Assembly: GCA_947500555.1 (NCBI GenBank)
Contig: CANMSE010000007.1
Span: 30,058 to 94,057, forward strand
Reading direction: 5' to 3'
Length of the DNA: 64,000 nt
Source: an uncultured Fulvivirga sp.
Lineage (GTDB): Bacteria; Bacteroidota; Bacteroidia; Cytophagales; Cyclobacteriaceae
Made by a program: the position numbers and the translations under genes. The notes under the pieces were generated by a model that was given only the letters and a program-made list of their open reading frames with translations, did not search any database and was not told the origin of the DNA. Shown one piece after another: positions 40,803 through 49,374 of this stretch (within the stretch, counting starts at the first letter, position 1; each line of letters starts with the position of its first letter).

Positions 40803-41417
40803 CTATGAAATTTTACTTTTCAATTCTTCTAACTTCTGAATGTCTTTCAATCCTGGCTCAATCTCAAACTTGCTGTTTAGATCAATACCATAAATCTTGT
40901 CTGCAATAGGCACTAGCTCCTCAACGTTGTCCAAATTAATTCCTCCACTTAAGATCAATGGCTTTTTTAACTTTTGATCTTCAATCACAGACCAATCAAA
41001 CGCTATTCCATTACCTCCGTGCTGAGTTAATTTTGTATCGAACAAATAGTAATCGATAAATGGTGCATAAGCATCCAATTTTACCTGACCGGGTAATGCA
41101 TTACCTGCAAATACTTTAATGATTTTGAGTGCATTGGACTTTAATTCGACACAGTAATCGATATTTTCATCGCCATGAAGCTGAAGGTAATCGAGTTGGT
41201 ACTTTTTTTGGATATTCTTCACTTCCATAACAGGCTGATTCACAAATACACCGACCTTCAAAGCTGTTAGCACCTCTGGCATAATAAAATCTTTTCCCAC
41301 ATACCTGGGAGATTTCGGGAAGAAAATAAAGCCCATCATATCAGGCTGCAATGCAGCAACCTCCAAGATGTTATCTCGTAGCCCACAGACTTTTATTTTC
41401 AACCCAGTTTTAGGCAT
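40803..41417 (-). CDS. trpF: Phosphoribosylanthranilate isomerase
   Basis: KIKVCGLRDN, MGFIFFPKSPRYVG, LQLHGDE, LSGGINLDNVEEL; start at MPKTGLK (41417), overlaps trpC end. Confidence 0.95.
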   Translation of the reverse strand: MPKTGLKIKVCGLRDNILEVAALQPDMMGFIFFPKSPRYVGKDFIMPEVLTALKVGVFVNQPVMEVKNIQKKYQLDYLQLHGDENIDYCVELKSNALKIIKVFAGNALPGQVKLDAYAPFIDYYLFDTKLTQHGGNGIAFDWSVIEDQKLKKPLILSGGINLDNVEELVPIADKIYGIDLNSKFEIEPGLKDIQKLEELKSKIS

Positions 41418-42219
41418 ACTGCTCGCTTTGTAATTGTTGCAATGATTCAATAAACTGTTCGCACACTTTTTCTGGTCTACTTTGATGCATGAACTTTTCA
41501 CCCATCAAAAAACCTTGGAATCCCGCCTTCTTCAAGTCCAATACAGTAGTAGGATCGCTGATGCCACTTTCTGAAATTTTAACAAATTCAGATGGAATTT
41601 GATCTACCAGTTCTTTGGAAATATCTGTAGACACTTCAAATGTTTTGAGATCTCTGTTGTTCACTCCAACCAAATCGATATATTCATTGAGAGACTTCTC
41701 TAATTCCAGGCCATTATGTACTTCCAATAAAGTTTCCATTCCTAACGATTTAGCAAAGGCAGCTAACTCTTTGAGCTTACCCGGCTCTAAGGCTGCCGCT
41801 ATCAAAAGCACTGTATCAGTACCAATTGATTTAGCTTCCACCAATTGGTATTCATCCACCACAAAGTCTTTTCTTAAAATAGGGCAGAAATTGAATTTCC
41901 TGGCAGTTTGCAAATCTTCGTTCTTACCTCCAAAATAATGCGTGTCTGTTAATATGGATAGTGCGGAAGCACCTGCCTGCATATATCCGATAGATGTGCG
42001 TTCGATAGAGACGTGTGCATTAATCAATCCTTTGGAGGGCGATTTACGCTTTATCTCAGCTATGATTCCAGACTTATCTTCTCGTAAAATATACTTGCGC
42101 ATGGAAACGGTTTTGGAACCGAAGTAAATACTTTGTTCTAACAATTTCTCTGGAAAAAGTGATTTTCTCTCTGCTACTTCTTTGTGCTTATGGGCTACTA
42201 TTTCTTCTAAAATATTCAT
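41410..42219 (-). CDS. trpC: Indole-3-glycerol phosphate synthase
   Basis: IIAEIKRKSPSKG, ALSILTDTHYFGG, ILRKDFVVDEYQ, VGVNNRDLKTFEV, SESGISDP. Confidence 0.97.
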   Translation of the reverse strand: MNILEEIVAHKHKEVAERKSLFPEKLLEQSIYFGSKTVSMRKYILREDKSGIIAEIKRKSPSKGLINAHVSIERTSIGYMQAGASALSILTDTHYFGGKNEDLQTARKFNFCPILRKDFVVDEYQLVEAKSIGTDTVLLIAAALEPGKLKELAAFAKSLGMETLLEVHNGLELEKSLNEYIDLVGVNNRDLKTFEVSTDISKELVDQIPSEFVKISESGISDPTTVLDLKKAGFQGFLMGEKFMHQSRPEKVCEQFIESLQQLQSEQYA

Positions 42220-42296
42220 TTCTTTTAGTTTCGCATTAGACTAGACTCTTCACAAAAAATGCTCATAGTGACAGTTTTCTCATCAATTTGACAATC

Positions 42297-42340
42297 GTCA
42301 TTCTGATTGAATCTGCTTCGCAGATGATTGAAGAATCTCA
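42297..42340. repeat. REP-like repeat GTCATTCTGATTGAATCTGCTTCGCAGATGATTGAAGAATCTCA, trpD-trpC junction
   Basis: Matches the common Bacteroidota GTCATTCTGA...GAAGAATCTC intergenic repeat style; internal ATCTGC-TTC-GCAGAT palindrome. Confidence 0.6.
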
Positions 42341-42350
42341 TTTAATGATT

Positions 42351-43361
42351 TTATGAATTTGCTATACTCGTTTTCTTTTCAATTAATTTTTTAAATGCAT
42401 TTAGGGCTTTGCCTGATTTTAATGACTCATCTGCTTTAGCCAATGCCTCCTCTAATGATTGACTTCTATCGGCACAATACAAAGCCATACCTGAATTGGC
42501 CACTACTACCTGATGCTGAGCATCCGTAGCTTCACACTTCAATACATGTTCGAAAATCTTGGCTGATGATTCAACGGTATCTCCTCCGTAAATATCCTGC
42601 TGCGATAGTTGAGATAATCCTAAATCAGTTGGTTGAAGCAATTGCTCCCCTTCATTGGTAACCATTTTAAATGCTCCCGTTAGGGATATTTCATCGTATC
42701 CATCAAGTGCATGTAAAATCAAGAAGTCTTTTGTCGTTTTCTGGTACAAATAGCCATACAGACGTGCTAGCTCCAGACTAAAAACCCCAACTAATTGTTT
42801 AGACGGAAAAGATGGATTTACCATCGGCCCAAGCATATTGAAAAAGGTTTTAACGCCAAGGTCTTTACGGATAGGCGCTACATTTTTCATGGCCGGATGA
42901 AAAAGAGGTGCATGCAAAAAACAAATGTTTGCCTCGTCCAATGTTCTTTTTAACTCGGTACTATCATTGGTAAACTCATAACCAAAGTAGTTCATTAGGT
43001 TGGAGGAGCCACAGACCGAAGACACTCCATTATTACCGTGCTTAGCTACTGCCTGACCAGCACCGGCAACCACGAAAGAAGACAGGGTAGAAATGTTGAA
43101 AGTATTTTTACCATCACCACCCGTACCACATAGATCAATTGCATCATATCCTTCTAAATCAACAGGCACACATAATTCCAACATTGCATCTCTAAATCCT
43201 GTGAGTTCGTCTACCGTAATAGTGCGCATCATATACACCGTAAGAAAAGCGGCCACCTGACTCTGATTAAACTTACCCCCGGCCAGATCTACCAATACCT
43301 GGTGAGCGGTTGCTTTATCTAACGTATCGTGATTAAATAGTCTATAGAGTATCTCTTTCAT
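42351..43361 (-). CDS. trpD: Anthranilate phosphoribosyltransferase
   Basis: DLCGTGGDGKNTFNISTLSSFVVAGAGQAVAKHGNNGVSSVCGSSNLM. Confidence 0.97.
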   Translation of the reverse strand: MKEILYRLFNHDTLDKATAHQVLVDLAGGKFNQSQVAAFLTVYMMRTITVDELTGFRDAMLELCVPVDLEGYDAIDLCGTGGDGKNTFNISTLSSFVVAGAGQAVAKHGNNGVSSVCGSSNLMNYFGYEFTNDSTELKRTLDEANICFLHAPLFHPAMKNVAPIRKDLGVKTFFNMLGPMVNPSFPSKQLVGVFSLELARLYGYLYQKTTKDFLILHALDGYDEISLTGAFKMVTNEGEQLLQPTDLGLSQLSQQDIYGGDTVESSAKIFEHVLKCEATDAQHQVVVANSGMALYCADRSQSLEEALAKADESLKSGKALNAFKKLIEKKTSIANS

Positions 43362-43363
43362 AC

Positions 43364-43933
43364 TTAATTCTCAATCCAATTTTTAATTAATTGCAGTCCC
43401 TCTTTGGTCATTATAGATTCAGGATGAAACTGAAGTCCTTTAACATCGTAATATTCATGTGCAACGCCCATCACTAAGCCTTTAGAATCCATTGCGATAA
43501 CCTTCAATGGAGGGGTAATAGAGTCGTGATCCACTGACCAAGAGTGATAGTGCGCTATTTTAAATGATTTAGGAAGACCTTTGAACAATTCATCATTATG
43601 AGATGCTAATTCACCCTCCACTCCATGTAACACCTCTTCCATATTGAATAAGCTGCCTCCATATACTTCGGCTATTGCCTGATGACCTAAACAAATCCCT
43701 AAGATAGATCTTGTTGATCCATACTTGACAATTAGCTCCTTCATAATTCCCGCTTCATCAGGAATACCAGGACCAGGTGAGAGCAGTATTTTATCATATT
43801 TAGCTACTTCATCTAGACTTATTTTATCATTTCTATGAACCTCTACATTATTGTTATAGCCTAGCGCATGAAGTCCGTGTACTAAGTTGTAGACGAACGA
43901 ATCGTAATTATCTAATACTAGTATCTTCATCAC
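43364..43933 (-). CDS. trpG: Anthranilate synthase component II (glutamine amidotransferase)
   Basis: ILVLDNYDSFVYNLVHGL, LSPGPGIPDEAG, ILGICLGHQAIAEVYGG, LQFHPESIMT. Confidence 0.97.
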   Translation of the reverse strand: MMKILVLDNYDSFVYNLVHGLHALGYNNNVEVHRNDKISLDEVAKYDKILLSPGPGIPDEAGIMKELIVKYGSTRSILGICLGHQAIAEVYGGSLFNMEEVLHGVEGELASHNDELFKGLPKSFKIAHYHSWSVDHDSITPPLKVIAMDSKGLVMGVAHEYYDVKGLQFHPESIMTKEGLQLIKNWIEN

Positions 43934-45330
43934 TTATTTATCTCCTCAGCTAGTTTAATGGCTTTTCTCAAGGCTGCTAGTTTGTTATCAACCTCTTTCA
44001 ACTCACTTGCTGGTTTAGATTTAGCGACTACCCCGGCTCCGGCATGGTAGTGCAGCTCATTGTCTTTACATAAAAAGGAGCGAATCATAATAGCGTGATT
44101 AAAGTCCCCATTAAATCCTACAAAGCCAATGGCTCCAGCATAATAATTTCGACTTACCTGTTCGTATTTATCTATCAATTGCATGGCCTTGTACTTCGGT
44201 GCCCCTGAGAGTGTACCTGCCGGAAATGTGTCGGCCACTAATTGCAGTGATGATTGACCCGGATCTAATTCACCTGTTACCTTAGAAACGAGATGTATTA
44301 CATGAGAGTAGTACTGAACTTCCTTGAACACTTCCACGTCTACATTCTTAGCACTTCTGCTCAGGTCATTTCTAGCTAGGTCAACCAACATGATATGCTC
44401 AGCATTTTCTTTTTCATCTGCCGATAGTTTTTTAGCTAACTCTGCATCTGCGGCATCGTCTCCTGTTCTCTTAAAAGTGCCCGCTATGGGGAAAATTGAC
44501 GCCTTATTTCCCTTTATACTTATTTGTGATTCTGGAGAAGACCCAAAAATCTTAAAACTGCCATAGTCATAATAAAATAAATATGGAGACGGATTTATAG
44601 ATCGCAACGCTCTGTAAACATTGAACTCATCCCCTTGATATGGCGACTTAAATCTTCTACTCAACACAATCTGAAACACATCGCCTCGATGACAATGTTC
44701 AACTCCTTTTTCTATGATATCTAAAAACTGATTATCAGTATAGGAGGAAGTCTCGTCTCCTGTAATCTCAAAACTAAACTGAGGGTCGTCATGGCGTTTG
44801 ATTAAAGAAATCATTTCATTCAAATAGCTTGTATCGTCACCCTCTGGCGCATGCTCGAATACATATAGCTCATTTTTAAAATGATCAATAACTATAACAA
44901 GGCGATACAGACGATAAAGCACATCTGGAATTAATATATTCTTGTTACTTAAAGACAGCTCTTCGTATTGCTGTACTGCATCGTAAGCCATGTAGCCAAA
45001 AATACCATTTGAGCTAAATTTGAATTGGTCAGGCTCACTAACAAATAAGTTCTTAAAAGCTTCAAATTCTCCTACAAACTCAGATCGATCAATTTCTTTA
45101 TCTATGGTTGAGCTACCAGGTAGCTGAACGCTCAAATTTTGACCGCTAAGTTGAAAAGACGCCATTGGTTGGCAGCAGATATAAGAAAAGCTATTCTCAT
45201 TACCATGATAATCCGAGCTTTCTAGAAGAATACTATCCGCATATTTATCTCTGAGCCGAAGATAAATACTCACAGGTGTAAGTGTGTCTGCCAGTAGTTT
45301 TTTGTAAGTAGTAGTGAGTTTTATTGCCAT
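43930..45330 (-). CDS. trpE: Anthranilate synthase component I
   Basis: GDVFQIVLSRRFKSPYQGDEFNVYRALRSINPSPYLFY, SSPESQISI, IAGTFKRTGD, HIMLVDLARNDLSR, GTLSGAPKYKAMQLID. Confidence 0.97.
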   Translation of the reverse strand: MAIKLTTTYKKLLADTLTPVSIYLRLRDKYADSILLESSDYHGNENSFSYICCQPMASFQLSGQNLSVQLPGSSTIDKEIDRSEFVGEFEAFKNLFVSEPDQFKFSSNGIFGYMAYDAVQQYEELSLSNKNILIPDVLYRLYRLVIVIDHFKNELYVFEHAPEGDDTSYLNEMISLIKRHDDPQFSFEITGDETSSYTDNQFLDIIEKGVEHCHRGDVFQIVLSRRFKSPYQGDEFNVYRALRSINPSPYLFYYDYGSFKIFGSSPESQISIKGNKASIFPIAGTFKRTGDDAADAELAKKLSADEKENAEHIMLVDLARNDLSRSAKNVDVEVFKEVQYYSHVIHLVSKVTGELDPGQSSLQLVADTFPAGTLSGAPKYKAMQLIDKYEQVSRNYYAGAIGFVGFNGDFNHAIMIRSFLCKDNELHYHAGAGVVAKSKPASELKEVDNKLAALRKAIKLAEEINK

Positions 45331-45352
45331 TCGTCTCTTAAAATCAAGTCAT

Positions 45353-45385
45353 AAAAAAAGCTCGCTGAGAACAGCGAGCTTTTTT
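45353..45385 (-). terminator. Trp attenuator terminator hairpin
   Basis: Minus strand AAAAAAGCTCGCTG-TTCT-CAGCGAGCTTTTTTT, perfect 14-bp stem including A/T flanks, T tract, then trpE. Confidence 0.93.
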
Positions 45386-45418
45386 ATTTCTATATGGTTT
45401 ACATATAACAGTGCTGTT

Positions 45419-45472
45419 CTATCCTTTTGGAAAGTACCACCACCAAGCGCTATATGTATTTATCGTTTTCAT
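45419..45472 (-). CDS. trpL: Trp operon leader peptide MKTINTYSAWWWYFPKG
   Basis: 17-aa ORF with three consecutive TGG codons before attenuator and trpE. Confidence 0.92.
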   Translation of the reverse strand: MKTINTYSAWWWYFPKG

Positions 45473-45477
45473 TGGTT

Positions 45478-45485
45478 CAAATATA
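45478..45485 (-). promoter_or_regulatory. Bacteroidota -7 element TATATTTG upstream of trp leader
   Basis: TAnnTTTG match, 5 nt before the leader ATG. Confidence 0.55.
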
Positions 45486-45535
45486 GAATCCGATGTGATA
45501 TAAAAAAATATATCGAATTAAAAAGATTGAAAAAA

Positions 45536-45712
45536 TTAGTCTGCTTTCTTTTTAGCAGCAGCCTTTTTAGCCGGAGCCTTCTTAGTAGCAGGTTTCTTAG
45601 TAGCAGACTTTGGTGCCTCAACCGTTTTTTTATTCTTTGCTTTAGGCCTAGTAACTCCATAAGAGCCCATCGTTATTTTACCTTTTCGTGTTTTTTTGTC
45701 TCCTTTTCCCAT
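45536..45712 (-). CDS. 30S ribosomal protein THX-like with Lys/Ala-rich C-terminal tail
   Basis: 58-aa ORF absent from track: MGKGDKKTRKGKITMGSYGVTRPKAKNKKTVEAPKSATKKPATKKAPAKKAAAKKKAD. Confidence 0.82.
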   Translation of the reverse strand: MGKGDKKTRKGKITMGSYGVTRPKAKNKKTVEAPKSATKKPATKKAPAKKAAAKKKAD

Positions 45713-45749
45713 GAATTTATTGATTGAATTGAACTAAGAGCTGAATTTA

Positions 45750-45781
45750 AATAACCTCTGGAACAATGTCCAGAGGTTATT
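45750..45781 (-). terminator. Terminator hairpin after the M13 peptidase gene
   Basis: AATAACCTCTGG...CCAGAGGTTATT, 12-bp stem. Confidence 0.75.
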
Positions 45782-45805
45782 CGATTTTCACGCTTGATTA
45801 TCTTA

Positions 45806-47884
45806 CTACCAGATTTTCACTCTTGCACTATCAGCTTTATACATAGCATCACCTTCATTTACATCAAAGGCGGCATAAAACGTTTCTAAGTTTGAAATTG
45901 GGCCATTTGCTCTATACATTCCTGGAGAATGAGGATCTGTAAGTACCTGAGTTCTTAACGTCTCATCTTTATACTTAATTCTCCAGACAGTTGCCCATGA
46001 AATAAAGAACCTTTGTTCAGGAGTCAGGCCATCTATTTCACCAGGATTACCATTTTGCGCAAGATGCATTTGTAAACCGTCATAGGCAGCACTTATTCCT
46101 CCTAGGTCACCAATATTTTCACCTAAAGTAAAAGCACCATTCACGTTAACACTATCCAATGGTTCATAGGCATCATATTGAGCTATTAACATTCCTGTAC
46201 GCGCTTTAAAGTTTTCAGCATCAGCATCGGTCCACCAATTCTTCAAATTACCATCAGCATCAAATCTACTTCCTTGATCATCAAAACAATGAGAGATTTC
46301 ATGCCCAATTACTGCTCCTATACCCCCATAATTTACAGCAGCATCTGCCTTATAATTATAGAATGGAGGTTGTAATATGGCTGCAGGGAATACAATTTCA
46401 TTAAATAATGGATTGAAGTAAGCATTAACCGTTTGTGGGCTCATACCCCACTCTTTCTTATTAACTGGCTTACCAAGTTTTGCTACATTGTATTCAAAAC
46501 CAAACTTTGCAGCATTCATAATATTTTGAACATAAGAAGAGCTTTCAGGATCTGAATCTACATCCAGATTAGAGTAACTTCTCCATTCATCAGGATAGCC
46601 AATTTTTACCGTCATTTTTTCCAACTTCTCTAATGCCTGAGTTTTGGTAGAATCAGTCATCCAATCTAACCCTTTGATTCTAGCAGCAAACGCCAATTTT
46701 AAATTCTCAACCATTTCCTGAGCTTTTTGCTTGGCTTCAGGAGGGAAAACAGCATCTACATAAAGTTTTCCTATAGCTTCACCCAAAGCACCATTCGTAT
46801 TACCAAGTACTCTTTTCCATCTTGGCCTCATTTCTTCTACACCTCTAAGCTCTTTACTGAAGAAATCAAAGTTTGCTTGTACAATCTCATTATTTAAGTA
46901 GTTAGCCGCACCATCAATTAATCTCCATCGCAAATACTCTTTCCACTCAGCTACGGGAACTTCATTTACGATAGTTTCATATTCTTTCATAAATTCAGGC
47001 TGAGCTACTATCAAAGTATCTACATCATTCACACCCATATCTGTCAGATACTCTTTCCAATCTACCGAAGGTGCAATTTCACTAAGCTCTGTCAGGGACA
47101 TCTTGTTGTAAAGTGCTGGGATATTACGTTGCTCTACATTGGTCATAGATGCTTCTGCCAATCTTGTTTCCATAGCCATAATTCTATCTGCCTGATCCGC
47201 AGCGGTAGCCTCATCATCACCTATCAACTGAAGCATTCTGGAAACATGCTTTACATACTTTTCTCTGATTTCTTTAGACTTAGAATCTTCTTTGGTATAA
47301 TAATCACGATCTGGAAGACCAAGACCACCTTGAAATAAGTAAGACGCCATAACTTTACTATTCTTCAGGTCAGGAATAATCGCAAATCCAAAGAAAGCTC
47401 CACCGCCATAAACTTGTTGTTTTGAGAGATACTTTTGAAGTCCATTTGCATCTTCTATAGCCGCAATTTGATCAAAGTGCGGCTTCAATGGTTGAATACC
47501 CGCTTTCTCGGCTAGTAGTGAATCCATACCAACAGCATAAAAATCTGCTGCTTTTCGTTGATCCGTACCCGCTGCATATTTATCGCTTTTTGCAGCGGAC
47601 TCAAGTACGTCAAGAACAACTTCATTGGTATTCTCGCGAAGTTCATTAAAACTTCCCCATCTTCCCTGATCTCCTGGTATCTCAGTTTTATCCAGCCAGC
47701 CTCCATTTACATACTTGAAAAAATCATCTCCTGGATTCACAGTAGAATCCATATATGACAAGTTAATTGCTGGTAGTTCTTCTTCCTTGGCAGCTTCTTG
47801 TGAGCTACCACCACAGGAAACTAATATTACGCCAGATGTCAAAAGCCATGCCGTGTGAATTAGTTTAGATTTAAGTAATTTCAT
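45806..47884 (-). CDS. M13 family metallopeptidase lipoprotein (neprilysin/PepO-like)
   Basis: Lipobox LVSCG; NAYFNPLFNEIVFPAAILQPPFY, VIGHEISHCFDDQGSRFD, ENIGDLGG. Confidence 0.97.
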   Translation of the reverse strand: MKLLKSKLIHTAWLLTSGVILVSCGGSSQEAAKEEELPAINLSYMDSTVNPGDDFFKYVNGGWLDKTEIPGDQGRWGSFNELRENTNEVVLDVLESAAKSDKYAAGTDQRKAADFYAVGMDSLLAEKAGIQPLKPHFDQIAAIEDANGLQKYLSKQQVYGGGAFFGFAIIPDLKNSKVMASYLFQGGLGLPDRDYYTKEDSKSKEIREKYVKHVSRMLQLIGDDEATAADQADRIMAMETRLAEASMTNVEQRNIPALYNKMSLTELSEIAPSVDWKEYLTDMGVNDVDTLIVAQPEFMKEYETIVNEVPVAEWKEYLRWRLIDGAANYLNNEIVQANFDFFSKELRGVEEMRPRWKRVLGNTNGALGEAIGKLYVDAVFPPEAKQKAQEMVENLKLAFAARIKGLDWMTDSTKTQALEKLEKMTVKIGYPDEWRSYSNLDVDSDPESSSYVQNIMNAAKFGFEYNVAKLGKPVNKKEWGMSPQTVNAYFNPLFNEIVFPAAILQPPFYNYKADAAVNYGGIGAVIGHEISHCFDDQGSRFDADGNLKNWWTDADAENFKARTGMLIAQYDAYEPLDSVNVNGAFTLGENIGDLGGISAAYDGLQMHLAQNGNPGEIDGLTPEQRFFISWATVWRIKYKDETLRTQVLTDPHSPGMYRANGPISNLETFYAAFDVNEGDAMYKADSARVKIW

Positions 47885-48054
47885 CTCTTTAAGTTCTTAG
47901 TTTTATTTGGTTCGCTAATCTACTAATAATCCTATGATTATTGCTTGATTCTTTGATTAGCGGCCTAGTTTATAGATAAGTTACATCACATTTACGTAAG
48001 CTAACGTAAAACCAAACTTGATTTTTGATGTTTATTAATCAAATGACATTGTAA

Positions 48055-48537
48055 ATGGCAAAGGCAGATATAAAAATTGTAGAAGTTCTGAGGAAAACGG
48101 CTAATAAAATGGACAAAAGCAACTCGTACCAATGGGGGCATATGGGAAGTTGCAATTGTGGCTTCCTTGCACAGGAAATAACTAATCACTCAAGTTCGGC
48201 TATACATAGTAGAGCTATGCAAAAATATGGTGATTGGAATGAACAGCTTAATGACTATTGTCCCACTAGTGGATTATTAATGGATGATCTAATAACAACC
48301 ATGTTTCAATTTGGTTTCGACTCCGATGATCTTAAGCATCTTGAAAAACTCAGTGATAAGCAGGTCTTACATACTTTGCCTATTGAGGAACGGTACCTTA
48401 ACCATAATTCTAAGTCAGATGTAGTCAAATACCTAAAGACTTGGGCAAATCTTTTGGAGAAAAGGATAGTTGAAAATATAGATTTAAAAAATCTTACACA
48501 GTCTGTGACACAAACTTCGGAGCTTTCATTAGCCTAG
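48055..48537 (+). CDS. Conserved hypothetical protein
   Basis: 160-aa ORF in intergenic space; SYQWGHMGSCNCGFLAQEITNHSSSAIHSRAM. Confidence 0.6.
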   Translation: MAKADIKIVEVLRKTANKMDKSNSYQWGHMGSCNCGFLAQEITNHSSSAIHSRAMQKYGDWNEQLNDYCPTSGLLMDDLITTMFQFGFDSDDLKHLEKLSDKQVLHTLPIEERYLNHNSKSDVVKYLKTWANLLEKRIVENIDLKNLTQSVTQTSELSLA

Positions 48538-48544
48538 AATATCT

Positions 48545-48775
48545 ATGAATATAATTCATGAGTATTTTAGAAAAGAGTTTGATGGGTTGATAATCTTAGT
48601 ACAGCTAAACCCTGAAACCTTTGAAGGTGTAGAGTTAACAATCACGGAAAAAGGTGTTGTTGAAAAAAGAACGTTGCAATTCGATGAAGATATCTATGAG
48701 GATTTAGATGGAGATGAATTCACTTCTTCCAGTCCACTTGAATTTAATTTGCACTTGAAAGGCGTTTCTGGTTAA
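48545..48775 (+). CDS. Hypothetical protein
   Basis: 76-aa ORF directly after 48537; acidic, no family recognised. Confidence 0.5.
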   Translation: MNIIHEYFRKEFDGLIILVQLNPETFEGVELTITEKGVVEKRTLQFDEDIYEDLDGDEFTSSSPLEFNLHLKGVSG

Positions 48776-49134
48776 ACCACCTCCCACTCCAGGCTATACT
48801 TAGCATCTTCTGATTCAACACTTTTCAAATCTGTCTTAAATGGGCCTCCTCTTTCATTAACCAGCATCAAAAACTCTCCTAGTTTATCATTGGGCGATAG
48901 AAAGTCATAGTCCCAAAGCTCTATATTTATGTGAGTACCCTTCTCAATATCATTGATGCGCTCTCCAACTTTAATCTCTCCCTCTTTCATCTTTATATAT
49001 TTTGAGTCCAAGGGAAATATTTTATTCTCGTTGTACTGCAAATAAACTTCGTCACCATCAGCTTCATCTTGTCGATAGCAATATAAATTCAATAATCGAA
49101 GTTCATAGATTGTATTTGCGGCCATGATTGTCAA
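48772..49134 (-). CDS. Hypothetical protein with C2-like motif
   Basis: GTHINIELWDYDFLSPNDKLGEFLM resembles a C2-domain strand/loop. Confidence 0.5.
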   Translation of the reverse strand: MTIMAANTIYELRLLNLYCYRQDEADGDEVYLQYNENKIFPLDSKYIKMKEGEIKVGERINDIEKGTHINIELWDYDFLSPNDKLGEFLMLVNERGGPFKTDLKSVESEDAKYSLEWEVV

Positions 49135-49202
49135 TTTTAAATCAAGATATTAAAGATAGTTCAAAGAGTGCAATTAAATTTTAACTATTCACTTATTCGG
49201 CC

Positions 49203-49210
49203 TACCTTTG
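49203..49210 (+). promoter_or_regulatory. -7 element TACCTTTG of SRP RNA gene
   Basis: Exact TAnnTTTG just before the predicted RNA 5' end. Confidence 0.55.
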
Positions 49211-49213
49211 CAC

Positions 49214-49308
49214 AGGCAAATCAGTACGACCAGCTCCTGCTGAACTCCCCCAGGACCGGAAGGTAGCAAGGGTAGGCGGTTGTAGCGGTGCGATACTTGA
49301 TTTGCCTT
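49214..49308 (+). ncRNA. ffs: Signal recognition particle RNA, small bacterial type (4.5S)
   Basis: AGGCAAATCA...CCCCCAGGACCGGAAGGTAGCAAGGGTAGGCGG...TGATTTGCCT; closing helix plus conserved SRP domain IV, followed by T tract. Confidence 0.95.
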
Positions 49309-49374
49309 TTTTTGTTTTATAATTCAGTGAATTATCTTAGCACAAATCTTTTAACCACTACCTAACAAAATTCT

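Noticed and set aside
45469-45660. Minus-strand 63-aa ORF rich in Leu/Arg
   Set aside because: Out-of-frame reading of the THX Lys/Ala tail; the in-frame 58-aa THX ORF explains the region.
45314-45727. Plus-strand 137-aa ORF in the track
   Set aside because: Antisense to the trp leader, attenuator and THX gene; low-complexity Ser/Phe/Leu translation is a shadow of the Lys/Ala-rich minus-strand gene.
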